64,000 bases of DNA from Anticarsia gemmatalis (Eukaryota > Arthropoda > Insecta > Lepidoptera > Erebidae), in NCBI RefSeq assembly GCF_050436995.1, contig NC_134766.1, forward strand, positions 4,960,001 to 5,024,000. The letters run 5' to 3'. The position numbers and the translations under genes are program-made. The notes below the pieces were generated by a model. That model saw nothing but the letters and a program-made list of their open reading frames with translations, did not search any database and was not told the DNA's origin. The first letter of the stretch is position 1, and each line of letters opens with the position of its first letter. Below are positions 27,001-37,600 of the stretch, one piece after another.

Positions 27001-30000
27001 AGTCAACACGAAACTAGCTCGAGATGAGGTAAAGCGATCTATTACATTCCACACTCCTGACATAGACAGGCGGATTGAAGGTACCGGTCGTGACACACCA
27101 CTGTCGCATTTCACTCCAAGCTTCATTACTGATAGGCATCCAGTTACCAATTTGACAACAAAACCAATACCTGATTCGCCCTTGACTCCTAGAGATCCTG
27201 AACAGCCTGTCCCTCGAATCAAAGTTAAGGGTATTGGTCAGTTGACGCAGATACCTGAATTTAGGCCTCCAGAGCTCTCTTACAAAGTGAACGACGTTCA
27301 ACCAGAGTCGTATGACGAAGAGGCTCCGGTTGACTTGAGCACTAGTGACAATAACAGCTGTGATGTACTTGATCTGAGCAAGAAGAAGCGTGACAACGAC
27401 TCTGACGAGCCTCGTGCCCCACCGCGCCCGTCCTTCGAGCCTGATCCAGCGAGTGTCGCCGCCTCGGCGTTCGAGAAGACAAGATTCCTCCTCGCTCAGC
27501 AAAGACTATTCGAATCATCAATGCCCAAACTCGATCCAACCTATTACGCTTCTCAACTCTCTCAACTCTACGCTGGTGCAGTTCCCGGCATCCCTGGTCT
27601 CCCTTTACCCCCTTCCTTTCCTATTGCCCCATACTTACTTCAACCCTCGCTTTTTCCTCACCCAACTGATTCACAAGAACTTGCCGAAATAAAACAGCGC
27701 ATACAAAAAGAGATCATACGGGGACTGAGCATGTCTGGCGGTAGGCTGGTTCCTAACGAACAAGAAAATCAGCCTAAAATAGAGCCTGAAGAAGAAGAGC
27801 AGAAGCCCCCGCAGGTGCTGTCTCCTGTACCATCACCACACTCTGAATCTCCTCGCCCCACTATGAATAACACTCTCGTTCCTCAGAATGACTCAGTGAA
27901 GATGGTCATAAAAAACGGCGTACTCATGCCAAAACAGAAGCAACGTCGATACCGGACCGAAAGGCCCTTCTCATGTTCGCAATGCTCAGCGCGGTTCACC
28001 CTCCGATCTAACATGGAGCGTCACGTGAAGCAGCAGCATCCTCAGCACTGGAGTGTTCGGAGACCGGCGCCAAGAGCTCCGCCGCCGTACCCTACGTCTG
28101 ACTCATTAGCTGACAGGATGAAGTTTGCACTTTTAGCTCGCCATCTTGAAAGGCCGCTACAGCAATCTGAGCGGTCCCCCGTGCGACGAGACTCTGATGA
28201 AGTTGCTGATAACGAGGAGGATGAAGATGACGCTCTAGTTATAGACGAAGAGCCTGACCAGGACACCAAGCTCGAGGACCACACTGCAGCCCGTCGCGCT
28301 GCTGCTGAAATCCTAATGGCGTCGCGCCAGCAAGAAATGAACAAAGACTTTGACCTCAAGATCGCGGGAAACTTGATCAACAAGCCACTGCCTATCAATA
28401 GTGAGAAGACTGACACTGGAACTAACCCAATGCCGCTGAGTCAGGAGCCTCTGCCAGTACCGGTGGTGCCCACCCGCAGCGATGAGGAGGAAGATGAAGA
28501 GGGACTGGTTGCCTCCACCAGTGAGGGCAATAACTCTGGCAGCGATGAAAATAAGTAAGTTCTTGTTTTACTAACATTTCCTCATTCAAAGTAAATATTG
28601 ATAACATGATTAATATGATTATGTTTTCATTAGGCATGTTGTTAAATATGTCTTCTATCTTTGTAGGTCAGAAACCGACACAGCACAACCACCTAAGAAA
28701 AAATCAGCGTACAGCCTCGCACCGAACCGCGTGTCTTGTCCGTACTGCCACCGGAAGTTCCCGTGGTCATCGTCTCTGCGCCGCCACGTCCTCACTCACA
28801 CTGGCCAGAAGCCATTCAAGTGCCCGCACTGCCCACTTCTGTTCACCACCAAGTCGAACTGCGACCGCCATCTTTTGAGAAAGCACGGTGGATCAGCGCG
28901 AGCCATTCTTGCTGAACCCATTCCTGATCCAGTGTCCCCACCTCAGCAGCTGAACGACAATAGGGCGGTTCCTGAAAGGCCTTACAAATGCGCATCCTGT
29001 CCCACCAGTACGTTTTCCTCCCTTGAAACTTTGAAGAAACACATGTCTTCGAGACATGGGAGTGACTCTCAGCCGGGATCACCAAACCCTGAGGTTGTGG
29101 AAGAGTCTACTGATGGTGGTCTAGTCTTCAAGTGCCATCTGTGTGAGGCGTCGTTCGGAGACAGGAGTGGAGCACTGAATCACTTGGCGACTGCTCATAC
29201 TACTGAGTACGAACAGCTTGTGAACAAGGGGGCTCTGGATGCAGCGAGTGATAGAAGCGAAAGCGCTGATGATGACGAGAGGGGGAAGTTTCCGGACCAC
29301 GCTAATAGAAAGGTAAGACAAATATTCTTTACATTTTGGTTACCTATTAGCCTTTACACACACTATCGCGCATGAAACAACAATCACGCGTGAAAGAGCG
29401 CGCGTACAGAGGAAAAGGAAAGACCACGCGCCACGCTCATCTGTCAAGCCTGTGAAGAAAATCGCGAGTGATGACCGTGATGCTTTCCCGCGCGTAATCC
29501 TGTACGCTCCTAAGAACGTGCAATAGAGTGTGTGTACAAGTGGCTATCGTCTCAATCCTAGAATTTCATAGATATCTACTTCGTTATGTTATATACTTCA
29601 ACTTTTATTTTCTTTGTCGTAGGTTGTCTGCGCTTTCTGCGTCCGTCGTTTCTGGTCGGCAGAAGACTTGCGGCGCCACATGCGCACGCACTCCGGCGAG
29701 AGGCCGTTCGCGTGTGATCTGTGCCGCCGGCGGTTCACGCTCAAGCACAGCATGCTGCGGCACAGGAAGAAGCATCGCGACGAGATCACCGATGATGAGG
29801 AGGCCTCGCCTCCTGACACGCCGATTGAAGAAAATGTTACTAATGGGTAAGTATTTTAATTATTTGTCATGTTTTTCTAGTGGTTTGGTAGTACCTTTAG
29901 GAGTTGGAATTAGTTTTATTTACAATACAAATACAGTTTAATAGCGCAATATCAAAAATAAATCACTAAAATTTCGCCAAACCGTTATAATCCAAAGTTG

Positions 30001-30349
30001 AATCGAATTTAACAACTATATCTGCGCAATCGAGAGATAGGTTTTTGTTTGTTGCCTCAAAACATGCTAATATAACTCTCATTATCTTTACAGATATCGC
30101 TACCAAGACGACGACGGTTCAGGTAACGAGATCCCAAGCAACGTGAACAACAACAACTCGCCCCCCTCCGCCCCCTACGACAAGAAACTCAAGCTAGACA
30201 TGACGTCACGCAAATACTCTTCAGAAGCCGAGAACGACGCTGAAAACAGCGACCTCATTGGCAAACTACTCGGCATTCCGGACAAAACCATCAATAAGTT
30301 ACTCTCTTCAGCAGACGAGGCAGCTAAAATCCTCGGAGTGAACAAATGA
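14987..30349 (+). CDS. peb: Hindsight/pebbled (RREB1-type) zinc-finger transcription factor, spliced
   Basis: Join 14987-15044, 25815-28554, 28667-29312, 29623-29846, 30094-30349: 3924 nt, 1307 residues, all phases consistent. Nuclear DNA-binding factor of the Drosophila hindsight (pebbled) / vertebrate RREB1 family, which controls epithelial morphogenesis downstream of signalling. Twelve C2H2-type fingers are visible at about residues 94-118, 159-181 (C2HC), 309-331, 340-362, 368-391, 738-761, 955-977, 983-1006, 1039-1063, 1087-1110, 1149-1171 and 1177-1199. A CtBP-binding PVDLS motif sits at 524-528 and a second VLDLSKK at 537-543. Acidic and proline-rich linkers separate the fingers. Sumoylation-type IKTE and VKIE sites lie near the N terminus. 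The protein is shorter than fly Hnt (about 1.9 kb of codons), mainly in linkers. The family call is firm. The first coding exon is inferred. Confidence 0.85.
15065..15284 (+). mobile_element. RTE-like non-LTR 3' tail next to a splice donor
   Basis: It runs from TACATAAGAGAGAATGGG to TTTATAATATTAGTAAAGAT and closely matches 56770-56986. It sits about 20 bases downstream of the peb exon donor at 15044, so the insertion spared the GTAAGT. Confidence 0.65.
18351..18624 (+). mobile_element. Full 5S rRNA-derived SINE with 11-bp target duplication
   Basis: The element is 18362-18613, flanked by AATATCGCATC at 18351-18361 and exactly again at 18614-18624. The 5' third resembles insect 5S rRNA across the internal promoter: CACTGGTCGG..GATC..GTTAAGCAA..GCGCGGT..GATGGGTGACCGC. 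The body continues GTGCTTCGGAGGGCACGTAA and CCTTTCGGGCGGCTTGAAC, and the element ends in a GAAT tandem tail. This structure matches SINE3-class (5S-headed) retroposons. It is non-coding and depends on a partner LINE for movement. Confidence 0.85.
25815..28554 (+). CDS. peb: peb coding exon 2 (large exon)
   Basis: The acceptor TTGTTACAG at 25806-25814 and the donor AATAA|GTAAGT at 28554/28555 bound 2740 nt. The exon encodes residues 20-932 with the first six fingers, both DLS repressor motifs and long acidic/proline-rich linkers. GC content is clearly higher than in the flanks. No frameshift or internal stop was seen. Confidence 0.93.
28667..29312 (+). CDS. peb: peb coding exon 3
   Basis: The acceptor CTATCTTTGTAG ends at 28666. 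The first G completes AA|G (Lys). The 646 nt end in phase 0 at AGAAAG|GTAAGA. The exon encodes four fingers (VSCPYC.., FKCPHC.., YKCASC.., FKCHLC..) and an acidic tail ending DHANRK. Reading through the donor gives a short tail that stops at 29373-29375. Confidence 0.92.
29410..29526 (+). CDS. peb: Possible alternative terminal exon of peb
   Basis: Inside the 310-nt intron a GC-rich island follows a CGCGTACAG acceptor-like site at 29409. In the phase-0 frame it reads 38 codons, beginning RKRKDHAPRSSVKPVKK and ending in TAG at 29524-29526. Use of it would add a basic tail and remove the last two zinc fingers. The polypyrimidine tract before the acceptor is poor, so this may be coincidence or an unrelated regulatory island. 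Confidence 0.3.
   Translation, partial: RKRKDHAPRSSVKPVKKIASDDRDAFPRVILYAPKNVQ
29623..29846 (+). CDS. peb: peb coding exon 4 (last two zinc fingers)
   Basis: The acceptor TCTTTGTCGTAG ends at 29622 and the donor AATGG|GTAAGT lies at 29846/29847. It encodes a linked pair of canonical fingers, VVCAFC..HMRTH and FACDLC..HRKKH, joined by the standard TH-SGERP linker, then an acidic DEITDDEE segment. Phase 0 in, phase 2 out. Confidence 0.92.
30094..30349 (+). CDS. peb: peb terminal coding exon
   Basis: The acceptor ATCTTTACAG ends at 30093. The first A completes Gly 1223 and the frame runs 84 codons to TGA at 30347-30349. It encodes an Asn/Pro-rich stretch and a C-terminal helix-like segment (LIGKLLGIPDKTINKLL) with no zinc finger. 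Confidence 0.9.
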
Positions 30350-33000
30350 GAGTACGCTATAGTCCTCGTCACTCCTGCTAGACTCATCCTAGCACCGCGA
30401 GGACTAAAAATACCGTTGCAAATTCAAACGTCGAAAGCTGTCAATAACGGTACAACGCAATCTAGCAACGAATAGATGTACTAATACACAGTACGTGTAA
30501 ATATTTCTAGTTCTAATTGTATCAAAAGTGAAGCTTCAACGAATGTATGTTTAATACTACAACGCCATCTAGCATCGAGTAGGCGCATCGAGTGATGCCT
30601 TTACGGCCATGTCACCCGAGCTTGTAAATATTTCGCTAGTATAACTAGGTGCCTTTAGCTGCCTTAATTTAAAGTATAAACCGTCCTATTATGCCTTACT
30701 TGTACTATTTAATGCTTAAATGTGGGTGAGCAACAACGAAGTTTTCTTTAGTGCCAGTTCATAAGTACACTGTATATTGAAATGTAGTTGTAAGGTTATA
30801 CTCATGGTCTTGTATCGCCTAGAGTAAGTGGCGAGAGCCTGTTTCTAAGTACTATAACGTACATGTTAATTAAAACGTGAGCATTTTATTGTCTTTCAAA
30901 GAAATCATAATCGCACGTTTGGTTTTAACGATCACTTAAATCATGAAATAGACGTGAAATAACTGTTTATCTACTAAACTATTTGAATATTTGAGCTTAT
31001 CGTGAAGTGTACATATTCGCATTAAAATTCCGCACTAAATATTTCTCTAAAAGACAATAGGAGCGCGTCACGATTGACTATTTCACACTATATTTAATGC
31101 ACGTTAGCTAGTAAGCTGTCAAAGAGCTAGGAGCCAATAATATTTGCATTTCCATCTAGTCGCGTACTATTTTTCATATCCTTTCATGTACTATGAAACA
31201 ACCAATTTTAGTAATAAAGTTCAGCCAAAAAAACTTAATTTTCGCAAACCCAAAATTAATCTAGTCAATTTTAAAACGATTGTTTTTTTCTTATTCTAAG
31301 CTACAATACCAAAATGTCGTTTTCTCTTACTGGTTAGAATACTTTAAGATAAAGTTAAACCTCAAATTATACTACCAATGAATAGTTATAAGCCTCTACT
31401 ACAACCGTTTTCTTATCTTAGACATAGTATAATAATAGTTTCTGTAGACTCGAGTCTAACAATATAAGCTTGACTATACTTTCTTGAATATTTCTTCTAT
31501 CTATAAATGTACTGCTAAGCTACTCTTTCTAATAGATGTTTAATATTTTATACCTAAGTACAGTGTACATAGCATTTCTCAAGGGGCAGATGCCAGTTTT
31601 AAATGCTAGTTTTTCGTCTTAATCTAGTTGTAAGGTTAAACCGCTAGAGGATGTAGCCCGTGTTTCTTACGAAAATAATTTATAGATCGTTTTGTTTGCT
31701 CAAATTCATGGCATTTCTTTACTGACAAAGACTAGTTTAAAACTAAAATTTAAGATGGTTAGGATCTCTTAGGTACTTATAAACTTAATATAAATTCTGA
31801 ATATAATTTTATGTTATGTTTTCTAAAGGTTTTCGGTGGCAATTCGTTTACCAGACTGGGAGCTTATTTTATTGGAAATGAAATATTTAATTTTCAAAAA
31901 TTTATTATGAGTTTTATATTATTATTAATATTATTTCATATCGGTATAATATCGGTGCAGCAATATTATTTTCTTGGAGGTTATAAACCTGTTAGGATAG
32001 TTTTAGTATTATAATCTTGTCTCCTCAGTGGATCGACGCATCATACGCTAGAATATACCTAAGTTCGAATGTGCTTTGTATATTTGTAACGCTATTATAT
32101 ACCAAATATATTTTAATAGTAGCTCTAATATAAGGTTTAATATAATAATTATTATATCATAGATTATACCAATATGCTCTTATTAGAGTAGATACTTCGT
32201 ATTGAAGTCAGTTTTAAGCAATAATTGTGTATATTGTATTGCATTCATTTCGTGAACTGCAGTCTTAAGCAAAATGAAGATGTATGCAGTTAATGGTTTG
32301 TTAACATCCAGAAATAAAGTTGAGAAAGATTGTATTTGCTAAGATGCCTTTTGCATAAGATTCAGTTCAGAAATGAATTCTTAAATTAAATATTCTTAAT
32401 AAATTCAAATGTAGATGTGACTTTTCTTAAATTATAATTTCATTATTACTAAATGTATACCAAAGTAAGTTTTATTGATAAGTGTATGTATTAATTTAAA
32501 TGAATCCTGCTTCATGTCAATTATAGTTAGAAAAAAATGGGAATGATTTTGATATTTGTAATTATATTTATTTAGATTTGTTTTTTTTGTATAATTTGCT
32601 TCGTCCAGTACGGCCAGTAGGTATGAGTTGCGCTGTTTTATAACATTTAATAATGTTACATAACTATAATTAGCAAATAGGTAGTAATCTCGTACTTACT
32701 AGAAAATATAATTAAGGTAATTAATAAGGATATTGTGGCAACACCGCTTGGCCTTTTAAATGTAGTGTTCGTGTGTTTAAAAATATGCTCTCGGATAAGT
32801 AAGTTAATATAAATTTTACCAATATTACGCATGATTTTAATAGTAATTATACTAATTATCATACAATTATATTTAATAAGTATTATAATAAGATGTTATG
32901 ATTCACCTTTGCCTCTCTTTCTTTATGCAATATGAGTGTCGTTTTAAAAACGGTTTTTTGTCAAATAAATAATGGTGTATTATTAAAATAAACAAAATCT
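30350..33000 (+). other. peb: Probable peb 3' UTR
   Basis: This is AT-rich, gene-free DNA after the stop. It contains several AATAAA polyadenylation signals, near 31215, 32312, 32964 and 32987. The last pair, close together, is the likely main end. That would make a 2.6 kb 3' UTR, in keeping with regulated developmental genes. There is no open frame of note. Confidence 0.5.
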
Positions 33001-34567
33001 TTTATTTTTACCTCGTTGAACCCTATTTCAAACGTCAATCAGTCTGTAGCTGTTTGAGAACAGTTGCATGAATTTGCTTCAGATGTTAAATTACTAAACC
33101 CGGTTACATACCTATATACTTAAATCCAAGCATGAGGAGCTATTCTATAAAGTAACAAAACAACAAATCATTTTCAAGTTTGTCAACGTTATGGCAAAGA
33201 ATGAATATAAATGTCGGACAAAAAACTACGCCTATTATTCTCTATTACATGCATTCGCTGAAAGCATATTAGGTAGTTGTGTTCGCTACTTTGTAATAAG
33301 TAAAATAATTCAGTGAAAATATAATTTAATAAAATTGTCACACTAAGCAAAATACTTAAAAAATGTCACGAAATTGTGGCTAGATGGCACTAAAACCAGC
33401 TAAGCAAAAATGGTACCGCTACTCACCAACAGATGACATTACAAGCGAGTCTGATAGAATAAATGCATCGGCTGCAGTTTCTTTTTAATGATTTCTAATT
33501 ATGAAAAAAATATATTGCATTAAAAAAAGGTACCCATAGAATATTAACTAATATTAATAAATATTTAACCTACAAAAAAATAATAGGTTTTTAAAGCGTC
33601 AAAAAGTAAAAAATGCAAACTGTTTTCATAATGAATGAACGCATCTCAACGTTTCCGTACGAATGAACGACGATAGCCAATGAATGTCTGGGGATACCAT
33701 ATTTAACAATATTCCTTTGCAAATGGGAATTTAAAAAAAAAACTATTGTAATTCATTAAAGATGAAACATCTTCTCGTGACTTGTTATATCATTTCATCA
33801 GCACACCTAATCCCATTAAGAGTATTTTATTGTCGAATTGTTTCGGTAGTGAGATGTCTTTTGAGATTTATTTAGTTATTTATCAAGAAACACAAAAGAG
33901 AACCTTATACATTTTAGAAACAACTTAGAAAATTTTCCATAGAATTTTTGAGTACCTACTAGATTCCTTAACGTGACAATATATGTATTTTATTTTGGAG
34001 ATCAGCTTATTTTAAAAACGTATTATATCACAATAGTAAGCAAAATTCTCACTAAGCAAAAGATAGAAAACATGAGACTACTTACATGCTCTCATAACTT
34101 AAAAAAAAAAATAGAAATATTGTGGTAGTTTGGTTAGAATGGGTAGATATTAACACAGAGTTGGCAACCCCAACTAGGTGAATGAAGGAATTTTAAGAAA
34201 TAGAAAGAAGTCGCTAATTTATGCGAGACAGCGTCTTTATTTTGAGATTTCAATTGCTTAACTTTTAGTGATAGTTTCGAAATAATACGCAGTGCCCTTG
34301 TATATCAATCTAAGTTGGTTTGCGGGGACCAAATTTGAAAATAATTATTGTAACCAAGTGTTAGTAGGTAAGCATCATTTCTATTGCAACTAGTGACGTA
34401 GGTAAACTATAATATAATAAAGTGCACTATTATAATATGAAGGTTTTATCTAAAAGTGTGATTAGAATGTCGTTGTCGTGTATCAATCAATTGTAATTAC
34501 TGTTCGCGGGGGTTTTGTATGCGTTAAAACAGATTATTTGTGTATTGCAGTGAAATAAATTGCCGAA
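33001..34567. other. Intergenic region and presumed lolal 5' region
   Basis: AT-rich, with no coding exon. TGTGTATTGCAG at 34539-34550, just before the lolal ATG, looks like an acceptor, so lolal may have an upstream non-coding exon that I could not place. Confidence 0.45.
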
Positions 34568-34663
34568 ATGGGTGATCAACAATTCTTCCTCAAATGGAAT
34601 GACTTCCAGACAAATATGGTGACATCTTTCAGGCACCTGAGAGATGAGAAGAGCTTCACAGAC
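34568..34663 (+). CDS. lolal: lolal coding exon 1
   Basis: The ATG at 34568 has context CCGAAATGG. The 32 codons end at ACAGAC|GTGAGT. The start is two or three residues shorter than the fly protein I recall, otherwise the same. Confidence 0.95.
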
Positions 34664-37600
34664 GTGAGTACGAGGAAATAATTATATTTTGTGTACAAAC
34701 AAGTAATTATAACCTAGAGGTTTGTTTGTGGTACGTATGTTGGCGTCCCGCGAGTGTCGGGGACCCTCGTACATGCCTTGTGTGCAATTACTAGTGTAAT
34801 GTGGACAGACATCAAGGACATATGTGTTAAAAGTAATTTCCTATGATTCTGCAATTGTCTGAAGATGAATTTGTGCTGTAAACAATGATTGTGTGTGTGC
34901 TGTGTTATTTTGTTACATGATTTTGTATTCTGTCTTACACTAAGTCTCTTCTGTATACTTAGTGTCATTTGTCGGTTTATGCATGAAAGACAACTCTATA
35001 ATTTGGTGTGCTAGTAATTATCTCTATGTCTCTAAAGCAAACTCATTGGGTATCAAAAATGTATGCTGTATAAGTGATGTATTTCTTACTTACCTTTTCA
35101 CTGAATAAAATCATATTGGTTTAGTTACTATCCTACTGTTACTACAGATATGATGATAAAGTATCAGTGCAGACATACTGTTGAACAAAAATCAACATAG
35201 TTAACTCCACTATTCAAAAATTTAGAAAGTTTAAGACTTTAAATAAAATTAGTGTTAACTAAACATTATGATCCTAAGTTAGTAGTAACCTACAGTTCTA
35301 ATTCAATTAAACTTTATATAGCTTACATATAAATTTCTCTAAAATCTTTCATTGCATTGCTAAATTACATAAGAAATTGCTTCAACAACGTTTCTATAAA
35401 CTCATGGCTGACTGGCTAGCCCCCAGTTTCTAAGTACATTTAGCGGTAGTTTACCTATTCAATAACGTTTTTATATATGAGTTAAAACACTATTGAATAG
35501 ATAAACTACCGCTAAATGTACCTCAGAAACCAGGAATAAGTTACAACTGTATTTAAGAAATTGTTACAATTTTTTTCTTGTATGTATGTGTTTAATAAAG
35601 GTGTATTTTCCAGGTGACACTAGCGTGTGAAGGACAGACATGTAAAGCACACAAAATGGTCCTGTCTGCATGTAGTCCCTACTTTAAAAGCTTATTAGAG
35701 GTAAGTCAATTTTCCATCTTGCTTATTTTTATTTTTAAACTACATTTTCTTATTTTTGAATTACAAGTGAAGTCTGTTAGTCATGAAGACTGGTGTATGA
35801 TGAAACATCTAAAGTATTGAATGAACCTATTAACCCCCGGCTTCTGAGGTACATTTAGCGGTAGTTTATCTATTCAATAGTGGGAAAACTCATATAAAGA
35901 AAACACTATTGAATAGATAAACTACTGCTAAATGTACTCAGAAACCAGGGGAACGTGAATTTTAATTTTGCCATAGACTAATTATTAAGTTGTGTAAAGT
36001 ACTTTACAAGCTTTTTTTATTGGTTCTTTTCATAAGTTTGGAATAATCATAATAAAAGTTTGCTACATAATAATTAAGATCAACATTGAACAGCTTGCGT
36101 CAAAAAATACTTTGCAATAACCTAAATAAAAGTTATTTTTAAAATTATAAAAAAAAATTGGTTACAAAAAATTGTGTAAAAGTAATTAACGGAAGTTATT
36201 TTTGGATAATAAGTGAATATAATTTCAAGTATCAGAGGTCGTGCGTTTGCCTATAATTAGGCTCGCTAGATTAGATAATAGTGGTCTGAATGTCAAGTGT
36301 TGCTGTGGATAAATTATTAAATAATATATTACAACATTTGCATAATCTTTAACTAACTTTTGCCTCTGATCTTGTCTGTAAAAACAAGTGTGTTTAAGAA
36401 CTTTTAGGTATGCAAACTTTCATCACAATGTTTTTACTAAACTGAAAATATATAAAAATTACTTTAATATACATACATAACTGCTCCTGTATGACAAGAT
36501 GTATAGATGTCAATAAAGCCAAGAAAAGTTTGCATACCAAGAGGCATTCTATGGTCATTGCCAATGCCTATGAGAACAAGTTTAGACCACTTGGCTAACA
36601 TACCTATCAAATAAAAAAAAATATTTCCCAATATTAACGTCATTTTCTTAAGTTGTTGTATAGGTGATATCTTATTTCTTTCTAGAATCTAAACTGTACA
36701 GTACCTTATACATAACTAAAGATTGTTCTTCTATAAGAATGTTAGAGAACACAAACAAACATGAAATTCATCTTTTAAATTATGTATAAGTAATAGATAT
36801 TCACAAAAGATTATATTTTATGTATAACAAGTATATTTGCGTAGACTTAACATAACATTGGATGATGTCACTTTCTAAGTATTGCACTACATTATAAGTC
36901 TATATGTATACTACTTATAACAGAAAATATTTATTTCAAAAACAAAAAAAATATGAAAAATATTTGATCTGCAATCATTTTGTATAAATAGTAAGTGGAC
37001 ATCTTAAGTAAGTGTGTTTTTCCCATGCGATAGTGTACCTGGTGTAATAGTTACATTGGTTGCTAAATAATCATGTTGCATTAGGTGTCGTGGGTTCGAT
37101 TCTCACGCCTTACGAATTTCTATTTGTACTGTTAAGTAATACTTCGTTTTTCGTGTTCAATAATGTAAATAAAATCGTTTCTTTGATAAACCGGCCTTGA
37201 ACCTAAGTCTGGACTAAGATTTTGTATTACTAATCAGATTTCAAAAAATATTTTGTGTATGACTGTCATTCATAGCAAATTTTCTAATATCACCTGCAAA
37301 AGCCTTTAGATAAACATAACTTCAAGTTATCCTGTGGTACAGATTTGTGTAAAATCAAGTTGCGTACATAAATTAATCGTAAATCAAATTTTGTGTTCGA
37401 TTCCCACCTTAAACAAACATTTGTCTGATCCACAAATAGCTGTTTCGGGTCTAGTTGTATATTTTAAAAAGTTACCGCGACGCATTAGTATTTTTTAGTG
37501 CGGGAGTAGTCTGTAAAAGCAAGAAAATTGTTCTAGCCATTTAAAAAATATCATCCATAGATTAGCTATTAAAAAAATATCATCCATAGAATGCACCGCA

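Noticed and set aside
27014..27502. 162-codon frame on the - strand inside peb
   Set aside because: It is the antisense shadow of the peb coding exon, as are the other frames between 25762 and 29321 on that strand.
37544..37590. Short direct repeat of AAAAATATCATCCATAGA as a possible array
   Set aside because: Only two units with no regular spacing. A local duplication, not a CRISPR or satellite array.
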